From Pseudomonas sp. Q11 (lineage in GTDB: Bacteria > Pseudomonadota > Gammaproteobacteria > Pseudomonadales > Pseudomonadaceae): a DNA stretch of 64,000 nucleotides. The number at the start of each line of letters is the position of its first letter. Positions within the stretch are counted from its first letter, which is position 1. Positions 17,474-25,995 of this stretch are shown here, one piece after another. Location of the stretch: positions 1 through 64,000 of the forward strand of contig NZ_JAKNQY010000009.1 in the NCBI RefSeq assembly GCF_024494355.1, read 5' to 3'. The notes beneath the pieces were generated by a model that saw nothing but the letters and a program-made list of their open reading frames with translations, had not been told where the DNA came from and did not search any database. The translations under genes were made by a program, and so were the position numbers.

Positions 17474-18640
17474 TCACACCACCGCAGTTGCAATCGTTCT
17501 GGAACGCCAGGCAAAAGCCAACACCATCAGCAGTCCCAGACCCGCCACTGCCGCTCCAGCCAGGGAAATCGCCGGATAGCCCAGCCCGGCATTGATCACC
17601 GCTCCGCCCAGCGCCGCACCAATCGCGTTACCTAAGTTGAAGGCGCCGATGTTCACCGCCGAGGCCAGATTGGGCGCGTCCTTGGCAGCTTCCATGACGC
17701 GCATCTGTAGCGGCGGCACCAGGGCGAAGCTGGCGATACCCCATATCAGGATGGCAACGGCGGCCGGCAGCGGCCAACGCATCAGCACGGTGAATGCCAA
17801 CAAGACCAGAATCAGCACGCTCAGCGAAACGATCAGGGTGCGATCTATCGAGCGGTCGGCGGCCTTGCCGCCCCACATGTTGCCCAGCGTCAACCCCACA
17901 CCGAACAGCACCAGCATGGCTGTGATGTAGGCGGTGGATGCATGGGTCTCGCTGCTGAGGATCGGCGCGATGTAGGTGAAGACGGTAAACATTGCACCCG
18001 AGCCGACGACGGTCAGGGCCAATGCCCCTAGCACCGGTCCACGGCCCAGTGCCCGAATTTCGGCCAGTACACCGACGCTTTGTGGCGCCTGCAGGTTGGG
18101 CAGGGCGAACCACAACGCGGTCATGGCCACCACGCCGAGGCCGGTAATACCCCAGAATGCGGTGCGCCAGCCGAACAGTTCACCAAACCAGGCGGCCAGC
18201 GGCACACCGCCGATGGTGGCCAGGGTCAGGCCCATGAACATGGCCGCAACCGCCCCGGCGCGTTTCTCTGGGGCGACCACGCTAGCGGCGACGATGGAGC
18301 CAACGCCAAAGAACGCGCCATGGTTCAGTGAGGTCACCACCCTGGCGACCATGAGGCTGTAGTAATCGGTAGCCAGGGCTGACATCAGATTACCCAGGGT
18401 AAAAATCGCCATGAGGCCGATCAGCAGATAGCGCCGGGGAATCCTGCCGGTGGTCAGGGTCATCAGCGGCGCGCCGAGCAGTACGCCCAGGGCGTAAGCA
18501 CTGACCAACAAACCTGCGGCGGGAATGGAAACGCCGAGATCCGCAGCGATGCCCGGCAACATGCCCATGGGGGCGAACTCGGTAACGCCGATGCCAAAGG
18601 CACCAATGGCGAGTGCGACAAGCGGTGGATTGATACGCAT
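17474..18640 (-). CDS. MFS exporter, DHA1/AraJ-YdhP type
   Basis: A 12-helix major facilitator protein (388 aa from ATG 18640). The N-terminal FAPMGMLPGIAADLGVS block and the GRIPRRYLLIGLMA loop after TM2 mark the AraJ/YdhP drug and arabinose efflux branch. A strong ribosome site (AAGGAG) sets the start; the reading frame runs open to 18919 only by chance. It is divergent from a LysR-type gene, which probably controls it. Confidence 0.9.
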   Translation of the reverse strand: MRINPPLVALAIGAFGIGVTEFAPMGMLPGIAADLGVSIPAAGLLVSAYALGVLLGAPLMTLTTGRIPRRYLLIGLMAIFTLGNLMSALATDYYSLMVARVVTSLNHGAFFGVGSIVAASVVAPEKRAGAVAAMFMGLTLATIGGVPLAAWFGELFGWRTAFWGITGLGVVAMTALWFALPNLQAPQSVGVLAEIRALGRGPVLGALALTVVGSGAMFTVFTYIAPILSSETHASTAYITAMLVLFGVGLTLGNMWGGKAADRSIDRTLIVSLSVLILVLLAFTVLMRWPLPAAVAILIWGIASFALVPPLQMRVMEAAKDAPNLASAVNIGAFNLGNAIGAALGGAVINAGLGYPAISLAGAAVAGLGLLMVLAFAWRSRTIATAVV

Positions 18641-18652
18641 GGAAGGCTCCTT

Positions 18653-18699
18653 ATCTATGCCGCCAATGCTACGATCCAACCTTTTCAGGCGGTAGATAG
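18653..18699. promoter_or_regulatory. Possible LysR-type binding region
   Basis: The divergent MFS/lysR gap holds imperfect inverted arms, ATCTATGCCGCC at 18653 and GGCGGTAGATAG at 18688. The position suits LysR control, but the match is imperfect. Confidence 0.35.
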
Positions 18700-18734
18700 C
18701 ATTTCTGGCAATCACCTTTGCGTACGGAGCACAA

Positions 18735-19628
18735 ATGGACTTCAACGGCAGGTCAGGTGAGATGAGCGTGTTCGCCACCGTGGCGCAGGAAGGCAGCCTG
18801 TCAGCCGCCGCGCGTGCTTTGGGGCTGACACCCTCGGCGGTCAGTCGGATCATCGCGCGTACCGAACAACGTCTTGGCACCCGCCTGCTGTTGCGCACCA
18901 CCCGAGCGATCACCTTCACCGCCGAGGGTGAGGCTTACCTGCGCGGCGCCCGGCGTATCCTGGCCGACATGGCCGAGGTGGAAGAAGCCATCGCCGACCA
19001 GGGCGTGCCCAAGGGCCGTTTGCGGGTCAGTGCCGCCCTCGGCCATGGGCGGCAGGCCATCGTTCCCTTGGTGGCAGCATTCAGCGCCCGCTACCCGAAC
19101 ATCGTCGTCGACCTCACCCTCGGCGACGAAGTGGTCGACATTCTCGGCGGCCAGGCCGACGTGGCGGTACGCTTTGGCCATCTGCCCGACAGCCCGCTGA
19201 CCGCACGCAGGATCGGCGACATCGGCCAGGTCGTGGTGGCATCGCCCGAGTATCTGCAGCGCCACGGCATCCCTCAGGAACCGGAAGACCTGCTACGGCA
19301 CAACTGCCTGCGCTTCAACTTCCGGCGTGCCGAACCCAACTGGCCGTTCATCCGCGACGCAAGGGAGTTTTCCCTGAAGGTCAGCGGCAACATCGAATGC
19401 AGCAGTGGCGAAGCGCTGGCACAACTCGCGCGAGTAGGTGCCGGCATTGCACGTATCGGCGAATTCACCGTAGCCGAGGACCTGCGGCGCGGCGATCTGG
19501 TACCGCTGCTGGAAGCCTGGAACCCCGGAGACCGGGAGCCGATTCATGCGGTGTTCGTAGGTGGCCCGGCAATGCCGGCGCGGGTGCGGTTGTTCGTGGA
19601 CTTCTTGCTGGAACATCACCGGATGTAA
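18735..19628 (+). CDS. LysR-family transcriptional regulator
   Basis: A 297-aa LysR regulator. The N-terminal winged helix-turn-helix (GSLSAAARALGLTPSAVSRIIARTEQRLGTRLL, about residues 19-51) precedes a periplasmic-binding-like effector domain. ATG 18735 has a GGAG site. It is transcribed away from an MFS exporter with under 100 bp between starts, the usual layout for a LysR regulator and its target. Effector unknown. Confidence 0.92.
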   Translation: MDFNGRSGEMSVFATVAQEGSLSAAARALGLTPSAVSRIIARTEQRLGTRLLLRTTRAITFTAEGEAYLRGARRILADMAEVEEAIADQGVPKGRLRVSAALGHGRQAIVPLVAAFSARYPNIVVDLTLGDEVVDILGGQADVAVRFGHLPDSPLTARRIGDIGQVVVASPEYLQRHGIPQEPEDLLRHNCLRFNFRRAEPNWPFIRDAREFSLKVSGNIECSSGEALAQLARVGAGIARIGEFTVAEDLRRGDLVPLLEAWNPGDREPIHAVFVGGPAMPARVRLFVDFLLEHHRM

Positions 19629-19798
19629 ACGGGTGGCGTCACCTGCCCCTTCCGGATGCTCGTGATGCTGTGCGCATTAAGCAAGTTCTGACCAACACAT
19701 CGTTGAGCGCGCTATCAGTGGGAGGTCTGCTTGGCTGGAACAATCGGCAGCCATAGTCGAGATTGGCTGATGGCTGTTCGTGGGAGACGGCTTTCGGG

Positions 19799-19959
19799 CC
19801 AGAGTGTGTAAAAACGCTTTGCCAAAATTGAAGTGTGCGCACCTACGTTAAATCTGAAATTTATCGGAACGTCAGCAGATGTGGATTTCGCGTAAAAGCG
19901 CGACTTCCAGCCCAGTTTTGAGTACCTGCCGCGCTCAAAAACGTTTTTACACACCCTCG
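19799..19959. mobile_element. Small inverted-repeat element (MITE-like)
   Basis: GTGTGTAAAAACG at 19804-19816 is repeated as a perfect 13-bp inverted copy at 19942-19954, and similarity between the arms continues inward. No transposase is encoded. A related half-element is visible at 47065-47150, so this is probably a non-autonomous or decayed mobile element. Confidence 0.5.
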
Positions 19960-20036
19960 CCCCTCGGCGGTTCCAACGCGGTAGCGCAGCCGAACAGCGT
20001 GAGGACCAGGGCCAGCACTACAATGCGTATACACAA
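19947..20036 (-). pseudogene. Possible truncated lipoprotein gene
   Basis: The minus-strand frame encodes a hydrophobic stretch with a lipobox (VVLALVLTLFGCA) followed by ATALEPPRGEGV and then a stop formed by the TIR of the inverted-repeat element. The gene seems to be interrupted or ended by that element. The start codon is unclear (TTG, or a further upstream codon). It could also be a chance frame. Confidence 0.3.
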
Positions 20037-20384
20037 GGGCTTGGAGGCTCGCAAACGAAACGTGGGAAAACCCCAGCGGGGGTTAGCATAGATGCTAGCT
20101 CGCGCCCTCAGGCAGGCATTCGTGGGCCGCACGGTCGGTTGGTCGTCGAGGCATTCAGGAAGTGTGTCAGTGATTGACCGGTTGGGAGTTGGACCGCTAT
20201 CGCGATCAAGCCCCGGCTCCAGAGCGGAAGAAGCCGCCCGCAGCGCCAAAAAGACTCCCTCCTACAGCCCCCACCTACATCCCTCTATCGAGCTACGCAT
20301 CCTTGCGCCATTGCCTACAACTACGCCAGAATCCGCCCGCTTGTGCGCCTTGTCCCTGGGTTCTATTGTCTTCCTGCCACTGCC

Positions 20385-20590
20385 CATCAGTGGTCGGGTT
20401 TAGTAGCCCGGTTTACGTCTCGGTGCACGAGTCTCATCAGTCAGGCGTTGCCTGTTCTCGATGGTGGCTGTGCGCATGGCACCTTCGGGTGCGCCGGGTT
20501 TGACGTAATCACCGGTCTACTAACTTGCGCACAGCCGCCACCCTTCCGTTTAGTAGCGAGAGGGTTGCGGCCTAATTGAGGATTACGTCA
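20385..20590 (+). ncRNA. Structured 5' leader of the DUF6124 gene
   Basis: GGTGGCTGTGCGCA at 20463-20476 pairs with TGCGCACAGCCGCC at 20526-20539 (one G-U pair). The stem encloses a GGCACC-UUCG-GGTGCGCC hairpin. TTTAGTAGC occurs both before and after the stem. From memory, similar leaders precede DUF3077/DUF6124 genes across Pseudomonas, which suggests a conserved cis-acting RNA or an sRNA overlapping the promoter. 19960-20384 holds nothing else I can support. Confidence 0.5.
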
Positions 20591-20953
20591 ATGTTCAAAA
20601 TTACGCCGAACCCACCAGAAGCAGATTCCACCTCTACATCCGCAAAATCCAAAGCCAAGCAGCAAGACGAAACCACCAAACGCGTACTCGATCACTACTT
20701 GCTACCAAAACCGGATAAATCCCAAGACGGCCCCAAGCCGGGGCAGCTATACACCGTCGTGAAAGGCCTCGATAACGAATGTTTGCTCGCCAACCTCAGC
20801 GAAACCCTGGCTTCGGCTGATGCCATGGTGAGTGATTTGGCGTTTGATCTGGATGGATCGAGGCGTCATGTGGCGCAGGGGATTCAGCAACTGATTGAGC
20901 TGAGTTCGTTGCTGGCGAATCGGGTGTTGGATAACGTGGAGCCGCGGCAATAA
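20591..20953 (+). CDS. DUF6124-family protein
   Basis: A 120-aa cytoplasmic protein of unknown function from a family seen mainly in Pseudomonas. The N-terminus is MFKITPNPP, followed by a Lys/Ser-rich linker and a helical C-terminal half (NECLLANLSETLASADAM...GIQQLIELSSLLANRVL). ATG 20591 follows GAGGA; an in-frame TTG 15 bp earlier is not needed. It has a long structured leader and its own strong terminator, so it is a single-gene unit. Confidence 0.75.
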   Translation: MFKITPNPPEADSTSTSAKSKAKQQDETTKRVLDHYLLPKPDKSQDGPKPGQLYTVVKGLDNECLLANLSETLASADAMVSDLAFDLDGSRRHVAQGIQQLIELSSLLANRVLDNVEPRQ

Positions 20954-20967
20954 TATTTCCGCCAACG

Positions 20968-20997
20968 AAAAAACCCGACGTCCTGCGTCGGGTTTTG
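20968..20997 (+). terminator. Rho-independent terminator of the DUF6124 gene
   Basis: AACCCGACG-TCCTG-CGTCGGGTT hairpin at 20972-20994, followed by TTGG and preceded by an A-run, 15 bp after the stop codon. Confidence 0.85.
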
Positions 20998-21301
20998 GTT
21001 CTTCCATTCACAGAAGCGGACGGATAATTTCTTAATGCCCGCAAATTCTTTTCTCGCATATTCCGCTACCGTCCTTTCTAGTGATAGGTCGTAAACGGCC
21101 AGAAGCTGCCGCTCGCATTAGCCCATATGCCCTTGGTGGCCAGTCAATATCACTCAAGACGTGTTATAGAGTTTTTTAGGCCTACAGAGGTGCAGCTCAA
21201 CGTCGAAAGTACAACTCGAATGTAACGCTTATGCAATGGCTTATTAACCTTTTATAATATATTGCTTTTAAGCCTTAAAAAACCTTGAGTTAGGATTATT
21301 G

Positions 21302-21841
21302 ATGAGAGATCCGGACGTAATATTAACGAACGAAGAGCAGGAATTTTTTTCATCGATCCAATTTAATTGGAAGAGCCACGATGAACTCCGTCGTTCACTT
21401 GAGCCGATGAGATTGCTCGCCACAAGCCTTCTTGAAAGAGCTGCGATTCCCGACATTCGCATTGCTTACTTCAGTGACCCAGAATTCAATCCTAGTGGAC
21501 GGGGTAAATCGCGCAAAGATATTTTTGAGGGGAATGGAACTTCTGGTGATGATATCCTCTGTCACCCAAACTTTCTGAAACACCTCGAGTACTTTCTGTG
21601 CGGGCCTAATCTCCCTTCAGTTTTAATTGAGACATTCAAGAGGGAGGCTTCATGCTCGGGTTATCTGTCTGGGGGAGACATAAATGATCTGACACCTTGC
21701 GCGAGATCATGCGTAAGATCAAATGGTTTAAATCCTCATGATGCTGCGGATGAGTTCTTTAAACTCGCTATTGAATGCGGTGCCGCGCCCATCTATGCCG
21801 AAATAATACGTAAATCTGTACGTGCCATCAAGCTACGATAA
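21302..21841 (+). CDS. Hypothetical protein, island gene
   Basis: An unrecognised 179-aa protein, predicted soluble, with no signal peptide or membrane helix. Five Cys residues lie in the C-terminal half (SCSGYLSGG, CARSCVRSN, IECGA). The start is ATG 21302 with AGGA upstream; a TTG directly before it is ignored. Base composition is clearly more AT-rich than the flanking genome, and the gene opens the island that continues to about 29.3 kb. No function assigned. Confidence 0.6.
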   Translation: MRDPDVILTNEEQEFFSSIQFNWKSHDELRRSLEPMRLLATSLLERAAIPDIRIAYFSDPEFNPSGRGKSRKDIFEGNGTSGDDILCHPNFLKHLEYFLCGPNLPSVLIETFKREASCSGYLSGGDINDLTPCARSCVRSNGLNPHDAADEFFKLAIECGAAPIYAEIIRKSVRAIKLR

Positions 21842-21986
21842 CAATTCACTGAGACGGATCGTTGCGGCAGATTGATCTATACTCACCGACTGGTGTTAGC
21901 CACCTTTCGCCAATCTCGACCGGCGGAGGTTGGTTTGGAGCGTGTGATAAGCCACCCGAGGCGAAGTGAGACACGGAGTTGATATA

Positions 21987-22856
21987 ATGAGCGACTACTG
22001 CATATATTTAGATGGACCAAGTGCTGATTTGAGCAAAGAACACATTATCCCGATTTCGCTCGGTGGCCTCGACGGATTCTGCATTCAAGCAGATAGGCAA
22101 TTCAACAATGCCGTGGGATCCAAAGTAGATGGAGCTGTTGCTAATGATTTTTTGATACTTTTCAACCGCGACGAGGCGAATGCCAAAGGACACTCTGGGT
22201 CCCAACCTCAGCCAATAGCACGCCGTGCAACGCTAATTGATGGCTCCCCCGTACAAGTAACTTTTTCAAAAAATGGACTAAAAATTTACGACTTGAAACA
22301 ACGTAGATATTTGGAAAAGAGAGATCGCCGCGGAACCGAGGTGAAAATCGACGGCGTGACGCTGGATCTAAATGCGGACATCAAATTTGTGGCAAAGGTC
22401 GCTCTAGCTGCTGGTTTCTATGCATATGGGGATCTGTTTCGAACAGGGGTTATGCATTCAGAGCCCCGGAAGATAATAAACGCTAATTCTCTGATGGATA
22501 TTCGGCCAGACGTCCGACTTTATACCCGGTTCCAAAGCGAGCAAGAGCTATCCGATCCGGGTGACTTTCAAATGTTCAAAATGATAGTACAGCTCAGCAG
22601 CTGCTCCTGCGTGCTCATCATTCCTGGCAAAGACTGCTTTGGAGTGGTTGTCGGCGTCCTTGGCGAGTTTATGGGAATGCTCAACATCCCCGCCAATACT
22701 TCTGGATTTCCAAATGAGGGCGACTATGACCTTGGGCACTGCGTTTTTCTTCAAAACGGAAAGGTGAAGCGCATGTCGTTTCGGCACGTTGTGACGAAGT
22801 TGGCGGATTACCTGGCAGGAAACAATGATTGCGTTATGACGGAACTAGAGTCTTAA
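21987..22856 (+). CDS. HNH-like protein, degenerate zinc site
   Basis: A 289-aa island protein. The N-terminus (DYCIY, then SKEHIIPISLGGLDG, then DRQFNNAVGSKVDGAVANDFLI) follows the order of HNH nuclease domains with the HII/LGG and NN elements. However, the paired CxxC zinc ligands are missing: only single Cys residues remain (CIYL and FCIQA). It may be an inactive or zinc-free HNH domain. The C-terminal two thirds are unrecognised. ATG 21987 has a GGAG site 8 bp upstream. The preceding intergenic 21842-21986 holds no recognisable feature. Confidence 0.55.
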   Translation: MSDYCIYLDGPSADLSKEHIIPISLGGLDGFCIQADRQFNNAVGSKVDGAVANDFLILFNRDEANAKGHSGSQPQPIARRATLIDGSPVQVTFSKNGLKIYDLKQRRYLEKRDRRGTEVKIDGVTLDLNADIKFVAKVALAAGFYAYGDLFRTGVMHSEPRKIINANSLMDIRPDVRLYTRFQSEQELSDPGDFQMFKMIVQLSSCSCVLIIPGKDCFGVVVGVLGEFMGMLNIPANTSGFPNEGDYDLGHCVFLQNGKVKRMSFRHVVTKLADYLAGNNDCVMTELES

Positions 22857-22869
22857 GCACATTAGAACA

Positions 22870-23124
22870 GTGAATCACTCCGACTTTCGTAAACGCTGCT
22901 GGTATCCTGATTACAGCCGAAAGCGATACGAGCGCATCTGTCGCGAGAAACTGGCAGAGGGAGGTAAGGTAGCGTTCAATAATTCGAACCCAGCTAAGCT
23001 CGGATTACTATTCGGATACTTAGGTTTATTGTTTTGGTTTGTATTTTTTCCTGACTTTAAGGACTGGATCAACATCAATCGCAATAATTTCAACAGAGTA
23101 GTTCAATCCCCTAAGAACTTTTAG
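22870..23124 (+). CDS. Possible small membrane protein
   Basis: An 84-aa frame starting at GTG 22870, 13 bp after the HNH-like gene, with one hydrophobic helix (LGLLFGYLGLLFWFVFF, about residues 43-59) and a positively charged N-terminus. It overlaps the 3' end of the convergent TIGR04141-like gene by 99 bp, which weakens the case. The membrane segment favours reality; the overlap and GTG start argue against it. Confidence 0.35.
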   Translation: MNHSDFRKRCWYPDYSRKRYERICREKLAEGGKVAFNNSNPAKLGLLFGYLGLLFWFVFFPDFKDWININRNNFNRVVQSPKNF

Positions 23125-24693
23125 GGCATTTTTCAAAGTGACTTTTGAGAAAAAAGGCAATTCTAGAGGCAGTTTTTTTGTGGTCGCAATAGCGTAAACT
23201 ATTTTATAGTTTGCGGGGTCAGGGCGCGGGATGGGGTCTGCCAACTGTACTGATTTTGGAAGTTTGGAATTAAGCTTCTTTCTAAATTCAGCATCCCTAA
23301 CGAACGCTTCAGCCGACACACAACCCTGTGAGAATAGATGACTTAACGTGCTTGAACTTCTATAATATTTAACGTGAATTAAATCTTTTCCATCTCGAAC
23401 TAGATCACAAAACTCTAGCTTGTCATATGCTCCTCCTATCTTAATATTTTTCTTGTCAAGTAATTCAAATGATGGATCGCTGGTTAAAGCTTGATTGTAA
23501 TCCTCCTCTCTATCTTCATTGTAAATCGGAAAGCAATGCTTGTACGTCTCAAGGCTTGACAAGCTCGCGTCGACAGCTGTTAGGAAATCACTGTTAACCT
23601 TATACCAGGTCGAACTTCGCAGGATGAATTGATCAGCGCCATACTTGAGTTCAGCATATAGGCACTTATAAGCACTCCAGCTTTTTATAGCATGATACTG
23701 TGAGTCATTGATATGGATTGAGGTGTGCTTAAGGCTTTCAACAGAAATCGGTAGCGATTTACTATTTAGGTACGATAGAAGTTGTGGTAACTCAAGTACT
23801 GCGTGTCGTTCACTGCGTGCGTACAAATCAAACGAGTAGCCTATTTGTTCTTCCCAGTCTACAATTTCCGGCTCCCCAAGCCATAAACAAGATAAGTCTG
23901 GACCGCAAAGTATCCTTTCCAATTCGAGATCGAGTATATTGATATAATCTTGATCTCTAACCTTATTTACATTATCTACCCACTCAAAGCTATCTGGAAG
24001 TTTCTGCTTGTACCTGTTGATAGCTTCCTCAAGAATTTTCTCTAGTTTATTTAGTTCTGCATTAGTGATTACTGTTAGTGCGTCTCTCCCTGTAACGTGA
24101 GATCCAAATAGCTCAACCGTGGAAATACCAGTTACGGCATACAGCATTTCCAAATCAGAATCTATATGCAGGTCGAATATATCGACTTCCTTAGTGCTCT
24201 GGGTTCGTGAATTTAGTGGATTGTGGTCGTAACTGGACTTGTCTAAACTTCTAAGCTTGTCTGGATCAACCGAGTTCAAGGTAACGCGCAACCCAAAGTC
24301 GCGTTCAATTGCCTCTTCTTGTAAAAGGTGAAAGCCCGTACCAAATGTTAGTAGAAATTTATTCTGATGTACTGTAATGCAAAGAACGGCTCCAACGCTG
24401 CTGCTGTTCCCAAAGGCATCAAAAGGAACTTCAGGTCTGGATGTGAACAATTGAGTCCATGGTGGCGAGTGCTTTGGAGGTTCCTTTTTTATGTATAACC
24501 TTGCTGTTTCTAATCCGGAAATAGAAAGCTCAATTGGCGGATTTGTATTCTCCAGTTTCAATAGGTCCAAGTCTGCGATTTTCGGGTTTTTTGCTAAGTA
24601 AATGGATAGTTTTTCTTTTCGTTCTTTTTTGTTTTTTTGCGCGCTAGCTGCTGGATAACTAGACGCGGTTGCGACGATGCTTCCTATCAGCAT
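23026..24693 (-). CDS. TIGR04141/DUF6119-family sporadically distributed protein
   Basis: The 555-aa product matches my memory of the TIGR04141 (DUF6119) family. The recognisable blocks are KLSIYLAK, SSSVGAVLCITV, FLLTFGTGFHLL, ERDFGLRVTLNSVDPDKLRSLD, a WSAYKCLYAEL segment, WYKVNSDF and the C-terminal IHVKYYRSSSTLSHLFSQG. Biochemical function is unknown. The family is patchily distributed and tends to lie in mobile or defence loci, as here. The start is ATG 24693 with GGAGAAG upstream. AT-rich coding sequence differs from the chromosome background. Confidence 0.8.
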   Translation of the reverse strand: MLIGSIVATASSYPAASAQKNKKERKEKLSIYLAKNPKIADLDLLKLENTNPPIELSISGLETARLYIKKEPPKHSPPWTQLFTSRPEVPFDAFGNSSSVGAVLCITVHQNKFLLTFGTGFHLLQEEAIERDFGLRVTLNSVDPDKLRSLDKSSYDHNPLNSRTQSTKEVDIFDLHIDSDLEMLYAVTGISTVELFGSHVTGRDALTVITNAELNKLEKILEEAINRYKQKLPDSFEWVDNVNKVRDQDYINILDLELERILCGPDLSCLWLGEPEIVDWEEQIGYSFDLYARSERHAVLELPQLLSYLNSKSLPISVESLKHTSIHINDSQYHAIKSWSAYKCLYAELKYGADQFILRSSTWYKVNSDFLTAVDASLSSLETYKHCFPIYNEDREEDYNQALTSDPSFELLDKKNIKIGGAYDKLEFCDLVRDGKDLIHVKYYRSSSTLSHLFSQGCVSAEAFVRDAEFRKKLNSKLPKSVQLADPIPRPDPANYKIVYAIATTKKLPLELPFFSKVTLKNALKVLRGLNYSVEIIAIDVDPVLKVRKKYKPKQ

Positions 24694-25017
24694 AGCAACT
24701 TCTCCAAGCGTAAAATTTCTACCTGTTTATTTTTGTAAGTATAGTTAAGATTCGGTTTGCAATCTGATTTCTACATCTTTAGCTGCTAGGAACTCTGAAG
24801 TCTTACCTCTGACAGCTCTTGGGGCAAGCATAGACCAGCATCTACGAATCATCGCCCTTTCTTTAAGCCATCCGAAATGATTCGATGACGGTTCAGAAAC
24901 GCTCATCTACGAACATATGGCTGCCTCACGAACGTCTGCTTATGGCCGTTTTCTGCCCATCGTGAGAGGCAGAAAGCGACCCATTGCAGACATCCTGCGA
25001 TTAGGAATGCTGGTGCG
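24694..25017. other. Intergenic stretch, no gene seen
   Basis: AT-rich next to the TIGR04141-like gene, then GC-richer debris. A TCTGCTTATGGCCGTTTTCTGCC-like stretch near 24934-24956 resembles intergenic repeats elsewhere in the window (29530, 47050). No supported coding frame. Confidence 0.4.
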
Positions 25018-25497
25018 TCAATTTCCAGGCCAGTGCATTGTCTGAACTGTAATATGTGGATGACTTTCTAACGGTTCCCATTCATCCAAGAAAGCAAAAC
25101 CCTGTTTCAGATAGAAGTTTGAGGCTCTCGCATTGTCTGGGGAGACGTCGAGAAAAACTCCTTCAAAGCCCTGGGCCATCGCACGAGCTTTCACTGCCTC
25201 GACCAGCTGTGCTGCTACGCCAGAGCCTCGTGCAGGGGCCTCAATCCACATTCCGATCAAGTTATAGCGATTTGCACTACTCACTCCGGCACCGATCATT
25301 CCGATAGGTCTGTCGCAGTCGAAGGCCAGCCAGAACGCCGTTCCGGCTGATGACGCTCGGTCTTTCCACTGTTCGTCAGTGTATTTGGCGGCGGTTTGGT
25401 AATTCACACCAAACGCCGTTGGCGTGTCCAAAAGCGCGGCGAGTCGGACTTGTTTCAAAAGCATCCAGTCTTTTGTTTCCGTCAGTCGAATTTCCAT
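25018..25497 (-). CDS. GNAT-family N-acetyltransferase
   Basis: A 159-aa GNAT enzyme that should transfer an acetyl group from acetyl-CoA to an amine. Motif A is visible as LIGMWIEAPARGSGVAAQLVEAV (about residues 80-102, with the R/Q-x-x-G-x-A/G acetyl-CoA loop as ARGSGVA). Motif B follows as NARASNFYLKQGF. The substrate is not predictable. It is GC-richer than its island neighbours, so it may be older chromosomal DNA trapped between island segments. Confidence 0.88.
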   Translation of the reverse strand: MEIRLTETKDWMLLKQVRLAALLDTPTAFGVNYQTAAKYTDEQWKDRASSAGTAFWLAFDCDRPIGMIGAGVSSANRYNLIGMWIEAPARGSGVAAQLVEAVKARAMAQGFEGVFLDVSPDNARASNFYLKQGFAFLDEWEPLESHPHITVQTMHWPGN

Positions 25498-25995
25498 AAT
25501 CTTCCTGAAAACCAGCAGCGTCTAAACGTATTACAAGAGTGTAACAACCTGGCTGGTGTGCATGATATCGAATTTGGCCGGGAATGGATGTGGTGCAAAA
25601 TGTCTGCTTCTAGCCGATTTTTTCGAGGCCTGCCCGACACCGTGTACCTACGTTAGGCGCTTTACTAAGCTGGCTTTGGCGAGGCGGCACGTGATCAGTT
25701 CAAAATATCGATGATAGCCGTGCCTTTGAAGGTGATTTCTTCAAACTTCAGGGAGTGTAACCCTGCTTTAGACACCTCCTAAGTCGCCCATGCGTCAATC
25801 AGTTCGCGCGTTCGCGCATTGATGACCGATTTTATAGGCCGTCGTAGATGGCATCCAGCCATGAAAGCGCTTGTGTCTATTTTAGCTGCCTGCTACGTTC
25901 AGGCTAAGCAGGGAATCATCAGGCGGGAAGCCAATGTTACGCCCCTCTGAAAATGTGACCAGCCAAAACACTAATGTCAGAGGGGGAACGGTTAC
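25498..25995. other. Intergenic stretch with short coding-like debris
   Basis: No intact gene. On the minus strand two short frames look protein-like and end in stops: one around 25780-25835 (ending INARTRELIDAWAT) and one around 25698-25760 (LHSLKFEEITFKGTAIIDILN). They may be remains of a gene displaced by the island. A TTTTCGAGGCCTGCCCGACACC stretch near 25619 is also repeat-like. Confidence 0.3.

Noticed and set aside
22870-23124. Treating the 84-aa frame as a certain gene
   Set aside because: It overlaps the convergent TIGR04141-type gene by 99 bp; kept only as a low-confidence feature.
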